From positions 98,415-162,414 of the forward strand of contig NW_027442233.1 in the NCBI RefSeq assembly GCF_048569485.1: a stretch of 64,000 bases of DNA, in the 5' to 3' direction. This document shows positions 58,356 to 64,000 of this stretch, in pieces. The notes below the pieces were generated by a model. That model was not told the origin of the DNA, made no database searches, and saw only the letters and a list, made by a program, of their open reading frames with translations. Origin of the DNA: Anomaloglossus baeobatrachus (taxonomy: Eukaryota; Chordata; Amphibia; Anura; Aromobatidae). Position 1 is the stretch's first letter. Each line of letters opens with the position of its first letter. A program made the position numbers and the translations under genes.

Positions 58356-58535
58356 GATTACACAGTAGTGAAGAAGACCTCTAGTGAGCGCTGTCAGGCC
58401 CCTGTGTCTGAGGGATGGGGAAGACCCCTGAGCCCAATCACGGGGCCTCCACCTCACCCCCCGATACATGAGGACATCAATGACCAGAAGATCCTAGAAC
58501 TCACCTACAAGATGATTGAGCTGCTGACTGGAGAG
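58356..58535 (+). CDS. ZNF gene B, second coding exon
   Basis: 180 nt, 60 codons, phase 0 to 0, between CATAACCAG (58347-58355) and GTGACA (58536). It starts Asp-Tyr-Thr-Val-Val-Lys-Lys-Thr-Ser and ends with ILELTYKMIELLTGE, an echo of the LTGE end of the previous exon, which suggests ancient exon duplication. The middle is Pro-rich (Gly-Pro-Pro-Pro-His-Pro-Pro-Ile). The frame is open and undamaged. Function is inferred as an N-terminal interaction region of a nuclear zinc-finger regulator. Confidence 0.85.
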
Positions 58536-58616
58536 GTGACACTGCTGGGAATGCTGGGACATTATACAGTAACGCTATGAAGGGATCGGGGGTGACGGTA
58601 TCATTGTATGTGTCAG

Positions 58617-58740
58617 GTTCCTATAAGGTGTCAGGACGTCACCGTCTATTTCTCCATGGAGGAGTGGGAGTATTTAGAAGGACACAAAGATCTGTACAAG
58701 GACGTCATGATGGAGGATCCCCAGCCCCTCACATCACCAG
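58617..58740 (+). CDS. ZNF gene B, KRAB A-box exon
   Basis: 124 nt, phase 0 to 1, acceptor TATGTGTCAG (58607-58616), donor GTAATA. It reads Val-Pro-Ile-Arg-Cys-Gln, then [20 protein letters not shown], then Tyr-Lys-Asp-Val-Met-Met-Glu. This matches the KRAB A box: the DV pair, FS-X-EEW and DLY-X-DVM are all present. In mammalian KRAB proteins the DV, EEW and MLE residues contact the co-repressor TRIM28. Here MLE reads MME, so TRIM28 binding cannot be assumed. It would act in the nucleus, most likely in transcriptional repression (known of the family, inferred here). Confidence 0.88.
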
Positions 58741-58823
58741 GTAATAGACAGGACTAAATACACACGGCCTATAATTATCTGTATGTAAGGAATGAATTCA
58801 GTCCCTGTATGTGTCTCCTCCAG

Positions 58824-58921
58824 CTCTATCCAGTAAGAGGACAACACCAGAGAGATGTCCCCGTCCTCTTCTCCCACAGGACTGTAAACAAGAAGATCCC
58901 GATGTTCCTCAGGATCATCAG
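58824..58921 (+). CDS. ZNF gene B, KRAB-linker exon
   Basis: 98 nt. With the G carried over from 58740 it gives 33 codons and leaves in phase 0. It reads Ala-Leu-Ser-Ser-Lys-Arg-Thr-Thr-Pro-Glu-Arg-Cys-Pro-Arg-Pro-Leu-Leu-Pro-Gln-Asp-Cys and ends Val-Pro-Gln-Asp-His-Gln before GTAGAT. Phase fits a following Gly-Glu-Asp exon of the kind seen at 144-234. That exon and the finger exon of gene B are not in the window; the intron is interrupted at 59041. Confidence 0.85.
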
Positions 58922-58973
58922 GTAGATGGAGAGAAGGGGCCATGAAATCTCCCTATGATGTGTAGACGGCTGT

Positions 58974-59040
58974 GAAGGTCTTGTGCTCAGTCTTGTTTTA
59001 TCCTCCAGTATTATATGGTTTATACTTGTGTAATGAGAGC
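58974..59040 (+). other. Gene B intron, match to the window start
   Basis: 67 bp homologous to 1-67. The match stops abruptly at 59040, where repeat DNA beginning CCAGGGTTGGTCTGG has inserted. Confidence 0.85.
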
Positions 59041-59699
59041 CAGGGTTGGTCTGGCCCACCAGGGTAGCGGGGAATCGCTCTACAGGGCCGCGGGGCCGCC
59101 TGTGTCTCAGAGCCGGCGTTTATTGGTGGGCAGACTCAGCAGCTCATCCAGGGCCCCCATGCTCTAAGGGGCCCAAAGCCTTTCAATCATTAACTTCAGT
59201 GATCGTACACATTCCGTACGATCACTAACGTTTCTGCAGTTGCATGACTTTTAGTGACATCACATATGTCATGTGACTCACCAAAGGTCCTAGCGGTGCA
59301 CTGCGGGAGTCCCCAGGCCTGAACCGATGAGGTGTGCAGGCCTGGAGACTGCGCCGGTATTCAAATGTATGCGCGTCTTTCAGGCGCGCATACATTTGTA
59401 CAGTGCGGCCAGTGACAGGAGGCAGAGCAGCGCTGCACAGCCCGCACCGCAACGGGACGTCATCACCAGAGGAGGAGGATGTGACAGGACTGAGGCAGAG
59501 GAGCGCGCCTCAGTCCTGCACCGACATCATCATCACCGGGCCGCAGCTGCAGGGATGAAGAGGAGGACGTGCAGGCACAGGTAAGCGCTCCAGAGGAGCC
59601 GAAGATGTACAATAATTTTACATGAGGGGCTGCGGGTGGGGGAGGGACGGTGTTATTTTACAAGGGGCATAAAGAAGCGGTTGGGGACTTTATGGATCA

Positions 59700-59960
59700 T
59701 ATTATGGGTCAGTGGGGGACATTATAGGGCAGTGGGGGACATTATAGGGCAGTGGGGGATATTATAGGGCAGTGGGGGATATTATAGGGCAGTGGGGGAC
59801 ATTATAGGGCAGTGGGGGACATTATAGGACAGTGGGGACATTATAAGGCAGTTTGGAACATTATAGGGCAGTGGGGGACATTATAGGGTAATGGAGGACA
59901 TTATGAAGCAAATTGGGACATTATAGGGCAGTGTGGGACATTATGAGGCATCAAGGATTG
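59700..59960. repeat. 20-bp minisatellite, about 13 copies
   Basis: Unit GGCAGTGGGGGACATTATAG, increasingly diverged to the right. Confidence 0.9.
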
Positions 59961-60515
59961 TGGAAGGCAGCGTAGTATAATGAGGAGGGAGGGATTTATG
60001 CAGCAATTTAGTATGGGGGAGATATTTTAGAAAGAGAAAATTTTTGGGGGACATTTTGGAAAGGGGCTCTTTGTGGGGCTATTTTGGAGAGGAGCAGTGT
60101 GTGGGGGATATCTTGTGCAGGAAGCAATTAACATCCCCTTCTGATTCCACTTGTTTCCCCAGACATTAAATAAAAGGGGCCAGAATGAGAAACATACATT
60201 ATTAGTTTATGGTGGCACGTGGGGCATAATTACTGTAGGGGCAAATAAGGGGACATTATTACTGGTGACATATAGGTTAATTTTGAGGATATTGTCTTCC
60301 ATGGGGGGGAACAAGAGTCTGATGTAGTGTAGAAATTAGGGAAATAGTGAGGAATGTGCTCTGGGAGTGATCGGCTATAGGTGACTGTTATTTTCTGCAG
60401 AGTCGCGTCATGGCAGGAAGAAGTGATGGCGGTCAGCTCCGGATGAAGAGAAAATGTGAAGATGAATAAAGTCAGCTAGTGACGTCAGTGGTAAGTCAGT
60501 GTGTTACATGAACGA

Positions 60516-60516
60516 G

Positions 60517-60557
<41 letters not shown>
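60516..60557. repeat. CA microsatellite
   Basis: About 20 CA dinucleotides. Confidence 0.95.
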
Positions 60558-60559
<2 letters not shown>

Positions 60560-60799
60560 TACTTAACACTATTTACAGAGCTCCTGTGTATAATGTCACT
60601 GGTGAGCACTGTATTACCTATACACTATATACAGAATTCCTGTGCATTATGGCACTGATGATAATATTAGTGTTATTAGCATTGTAGTTTTTATTCCTGA
60701 TCGTTATTGTAGTATTATATGTCCTTGTGTGGTAGTAATATGTTCTGTGGTCATGTTGTACTGATATTTGTCTCATGTGCGGTATTATTTGGTCAGTAT

Positions 60800-61120
60800 G
60801 TGGTGTGGTTAAAGTGTTGCAGTATTTCTCCCTTGTGGTAATATTCGGTTACTATGTAGTCTAATTATGGTGTAGTAGTATTACTCTCTGGTATGTGGTT
60901 GCTTTTGATCACTATGTGTTGGTAGTATGTTATCTGGTCATAGTGTCGCGGTATTTCTCCCTTGTATGTGGTATTATTCAGTCACTTTGCGGTCTGGTCA
61001 CAGTGTGGTGGTATTTCTCCCTTGTATGTGGCTGTATTTGGTCACTGTTTGGTGGTAATATACGGTCTGGTCACGGTGTGGCGGTATTTCTCCCTTGTAT
61101 GTGGAATTATTGGTTGTGTT
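60800..61120. repeat. Degenerate roughly 60-bp tandem repeat
   Basis: Four or five loose copies built on GTATTTCTCCCTTGTATGTGG and GGTCTGGTCA blocks. Confidence 0.7.
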
Positions 61121-61271
61121 GTGTATGGAGGTCACTTTTTCTCTCTATAAGGGGGAGATTATTTCCAATAGAAATTAAATACTTAAACATTTACCTCCTC
61201 CCTGTCCTGTGACTATTACACTGCAGCACATATGCAGAGGCACTCCAGTGAAAACAAGTAATCACCTTTAC

Positions 61272-61463
61272 TAAGGCTACGTGCACACACTGAGTATTCA
61301 GTGAGTTTTTTACCCCAATATTTTAAGCCAAAACCAGGAGCGGTAAAATCAGAGAAAAAGTGTAATAGAAATACGGGCACCTCTTCTGTATTTATTACCC
61401 ACTGCTGGTTTTGGCTACAAATACTGATGTAAGATACTGACCAAACACTGAACATGGCCTAAG
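61272..61463. mobile_element. Foldback MITE
   Basis: Imperfect inverted ends CTAAGGCTACGTGCACAC and AACATGGCCTAAGG, with an internal inverted pair around AAGCCAAAACCAG / CTGGTTTTGGCT. Confidence 0.5.
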
Positions 61464-61625
61464 GATAAGTGATAACTTATTCATCAGTGGGGTCTGATTG
61501 CTGGGACCTGCTCCGATCGTGCAACTTTTATCCCCCATTACACTGGAGCTCGTGTCCGACTCGACCCCTGATCCGTTCATTCCCTCAGTGGCTGCGAGCG
61601 CTGGGCTTGTTATTATCTGGCTGCT

Positions 61626-61822
61626 CCACAGAGGATGAATGGAGCTGCGGTCACACATCCCACCCCACAGAGGATGTATGGAGCTGCGGTCACACACCCC
61701 ACCCCACAGATGATGAATGGAGCTGCGGTCACACACCCCACCCCACAGATGATGAATGGAGCTGCGGTCACACATCCCACCCCACAGAGGATGAATGGAG
61801 CTGCGGTCACACACCCCACCTG
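61626..61822. repeat. 39-bp minisatellite, five copies
   Basis: Unit ACAGAGGATGAATGGAGCTG + CGGTCACACATCCCACCCC. A length of 39 keeps one frame open on each strand. I treat these frames as non-genic. Confidence 0.9.
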
Positions 61823-62019
61823 CCGCTGCAAAAAGTTCCCCAATCTTCCGATCGGTGCGGTTTCCACTGGTCTGGTTCCACCGATCAATAAGTTATCACC
61901 AACCGAACCTGTAGATCAGTGATAACTTATTTTCACCAAAGACCCCATTACTGCAAACTACTGTAATTGTACATCCCAGTTATGGTGCACAATATAGATG
62001 TGCAGGATCCGCCTGTGTA

Positions 62020-62945
62020 TGTGTCGCCCCCACGCCTGTAGCAGCCTGGCTGCTCAGATCCGGACCCGCTACGTGGCTCGAGGGATCCTCCGGACCCAGG
62101 GGTCACGCGGACACGCCAAATAAAAGAGGGACGTAGTTGTACAGGCTTGGCCGTACTCGGTTCATGACACCACCCATGGTGTGTGGTGAAGTGGGACACC
62201 ACTGCTGCTGTTGTGGGGCACCTGGGGGAGATGTAGTGGCAGCTGGATGTTAACCCCTCCGTGGGTAGGGATGGTTGCCCCGGGGCCCAGTGTCTCTGTG
62301 CAGGGTATGGCGATGACAGGGGGCTGCGCGCCCGAACGTATCAGGGGACAGTTTGTTACTCACAGTCACTGAACCACATGAGTATTTTAGTAAACCAAGG
62401 GTGCCGGTGGCCGGCTGCCGTGGCCGGTTGTACTCTGGTCCCCCACCCGGGCTGGTGGTCGCCGTCTTTCGCCTCTGCACTGTGTTTCCGTAGATTTGGA
62501 CTTCCTGGTCTGGAACACGGGAGTTCGCTCCCGGTTGGCTGTGTACCTGAGGAGCCGTGCCCGCTGACGCTGACCCGTGGGATTCTATGGCCCTGGCGGT
62601 GGCCCTTTCCCTTTTTGTGGGTGGTTGTCTGATTTTGGGACTTTGGCTGGGACAGTACCTGTAATCCTGCCCTCAATCGGTTAATTATTTATGCCATCAG
62701 TTCCGTTCCTGGCTTCAGGGTACGAGTACCCCCTCTGTGCACGGTTTCGGGGTCGGGTCTCTCTGGTGTCTACACCGGCGGGCTACAACCCTTCTCTGGT
62801 CCACCTCGGATCTCCGGCTGCCGTCTTCACGTCTCCTGCGGACGGAGACCGTCTGCCACCTAGCCAACGTACCAGGGCTCCAACCCTGGCACCTGTCGAC
62901 TTAAACTGCTCACTTGACTCCTCACTGACTGACACCTTCTGTGTC
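62020..62945 (-). mobile_element. Ty3/gypsy-type LTR, reversed
   Basis: On the minus strand it shares, in order with 32314-33560: GGGTTGGAGCCCTGG, TAGGTGGCAGACGG, CCCACGGGTCAGCGTC, CTTGGTTTAC and a GGGTGGTGTCA block. The family is the same but diverged, and no interior is visible. Fossil. Confidence 0.65.
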
Positions 62946-64000
62946 CCGGCTTAAAACTAACTGTTTTTTCCTTTCGTCACGACAGCACCCACGAGAGAGG
63001 GATCCGCCCCCTTCAGGACAGGAAACCTACAGATAAAAAGGGGCGGTCCCCCTCCCTCATCAGTTGGTTTCCTGTCCTGCTGGGATCGGAACCTACAGTG
63101 CCTGGGTCCTGTTGAGTCCGTGCGGTCTCCTAGGGAACGGCGGAGCTCTGGATCTGGAAGCACGGTCGGTGGAGCTCCCCTCGTGGACTCCGTCCTCCGA
63201 TGCACCTCGTCCTCTTTCTCCTGGTCCGGCTTTGCCTCCAGGGATATGACGCCTGCAGCAGGGTGTGCTTCTACCGGATCGTGTGCGCGGCGGGGGGGGC
63301 CCTGCCGCGTCGACAGTGCACGCTTCCCTGCTGCAGTGACCCGGAAGTGTGCAGGAGCGCTTCCGGGGGAGCGGCCGGGAAGGTTCCTAGTGAAGCCCGT
63401 GGTCCCCTCCATCCTGGCCGGACGCTGCCTGTGTGGCCTCTGCGCGGTGCTGGTGAGTCTATGGCGGTCGGGCCGGAGCCTCTCCCTGACGCGTGCCTGC
63501 GTCTTCGCCGCTGCACGGCGTGTGCACGTGGGACGGTGTCCTGGGCCTGCCGCGTCCGCGGTCTGTCTCCGCGTCGGTGACCCGAAAGCTGTGCTCCTGC
63601 TTCTGCGGTTCAGGGGGGGCTCGGCTGTCGATCTCTGCCAGCCCTTCCCCCTGCCCTTCTGTCCGGGGTTGCTCCCCTTCTAGGTCAGTCCCTCTGCCGT
63701 CGGCGTCCCTCCTGCTGTGCTGTGGCCGGCGTCCTGGTGGTGTCTGCCCTGGAGTGTGAGCCGGGGTGCCCTCTTGGTCTGTACTCGGTGGCCTCTGTGC
63801 CTCCTGCCTCTGAGCTCCTGGGCCCCTGTGGCCTCCTGGCCTCGGTAGAACCTGGCCCCTGTGGCCTCCTGGCCCCTGTGGCCGCCTGGCCTCTGTGTCC
63901 TCCTGGCCTCTGTGTCCTCCTGGCCTCTGTGGTTGCCTGACCCCGGTGGCATCCTGGCCTCTGTGGCCTCCGGGCCTGTGTGGCCTCCGGGCCTCTTGCC
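62946..64000. other. GC-rich repetitive DNA, unassigned
   Basis: Starts GTCACGACAGCACCCACGAG and has an inverted CAGGACAGGAAACC / GGTTTCCTGTCCTG pair (63015-63078), so it is probably the end of an interspersed repeat. 63770-64000 is a minisatellite of CTGTGGCCTCCTGGCC-type units (about 15-18 bp). Open frames reflect high GC content. Confidence 0.5.

Larger units (their letters stand above)
59041..61990. mobile_element. Repeat insertion in the gene B intron
   Basis: Starts CAGGGTTGGTCTGGCCCACC, a hAT-like tip. It includes a 20-bp minisatellite, a CA microsatellite, and an exon-like stretch near 60400-60490. The opposite end and target repeat were not found, so one element or several remain possible. 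Confidence 0.4.

Noticed and set aside
60380-60490. Short exon-like stretch with ATGGCAGGAAGAAG between CAG and GTAAG
   Set aside because: Only about 20 codons before a stop, inside the repeat insertion. Most likely part of the mobile element.
61395-61922. Repeat protein encoded by 13-codon units on both strands
   Set aside because: The 39-bp unit keeps frames open by length alone, there are only five copies, and both strands are equally open.
63064-63952. Several 60-190 codon frames near the right edge
   Set aside because: GC-rich repetitive DNA and a minisatellite. No recognised domain, overlapping frames on both strands.

Overview
The window is vertebrate, almost certainly frog, genomic DNA. 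It holds pieces of a C2H2 zinc-finger (ZNF) gene cluster of the kind expanded in anurans: short KRAB-type exons separated by introns of about 80-130 bp, a Gly-Glu-Asp-initial linker exon, then one terminal exon carrying all the fingers. Everything else is transposon, fossil virus or tandem repeat. I see no bacterial-type operons, CRISPR arrays, rRNA or tRNA genes. All calls come from reading the sequence; no database search was run.

Layout. 1-9730 (+) holds the last two coding exons of ZNF gene A (144-234 and 8862-9730). The intron between them is filled with MITEs, the 3' end of an endogenous retrovirus (ERV), a 23-bp minisatellite, a hAT end, an L1-like LINE end and a gypsy-type LTR. A 1.2-kb TTAA-flanked transposon sits exactly at the gene A stop codon, and decayed finger sequence resumes behind it (10924-11165). 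11290-19737 holds a CR1/L2 tail and then a Penelope-like foldback (17-bp target duplication) into which a 6.8-kb ERV with nearly identical LTRs inserted. 20338-32313 holds a MITE and then a broken Polinton/adintovirus-like element: protease, major capsid, pVI-like, minor capsid and integrase parts on the minus strand, and an exon-rich region leading to a PolB N-terminal part on the plus strand. Five smaller elements are nested in it. 32314-35975 is the 5' part of a Ty3/gypsy element, and 37433-37902 is a solo LTR of the same family as the ERV.

39541-57590 is the most unusual part. A ZNF-promoter-like segment (39541-39670) is followed at once by a nested hairpin and about 48 copies of a 118-bp satellite whose monomer is itself a hairpin. 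After a CR1 end, a decayed Tc1/mariner element and three more arrays comes ZNF gene B. Its promoter region (54000-54317) contains one arm of the 118-bp satellite hairpin. It is preceded by about 38 units resembling 3' splice sites and followed by exactly 70 units of 47 bp, each carrying a GAG|GTAGGT donor-like site. Gene B exons follow at 58077-58921 (start codon, KRAB A-type box, linker). Its next intron starts with the same sequence that opens the window and is then interrupted by repeats to the right edge.

Together this is a ZNF cluster in which paralogous promoters and first exons have become sites of large tandem-array growth, while introns and terminal exons have taken in mobile elements.
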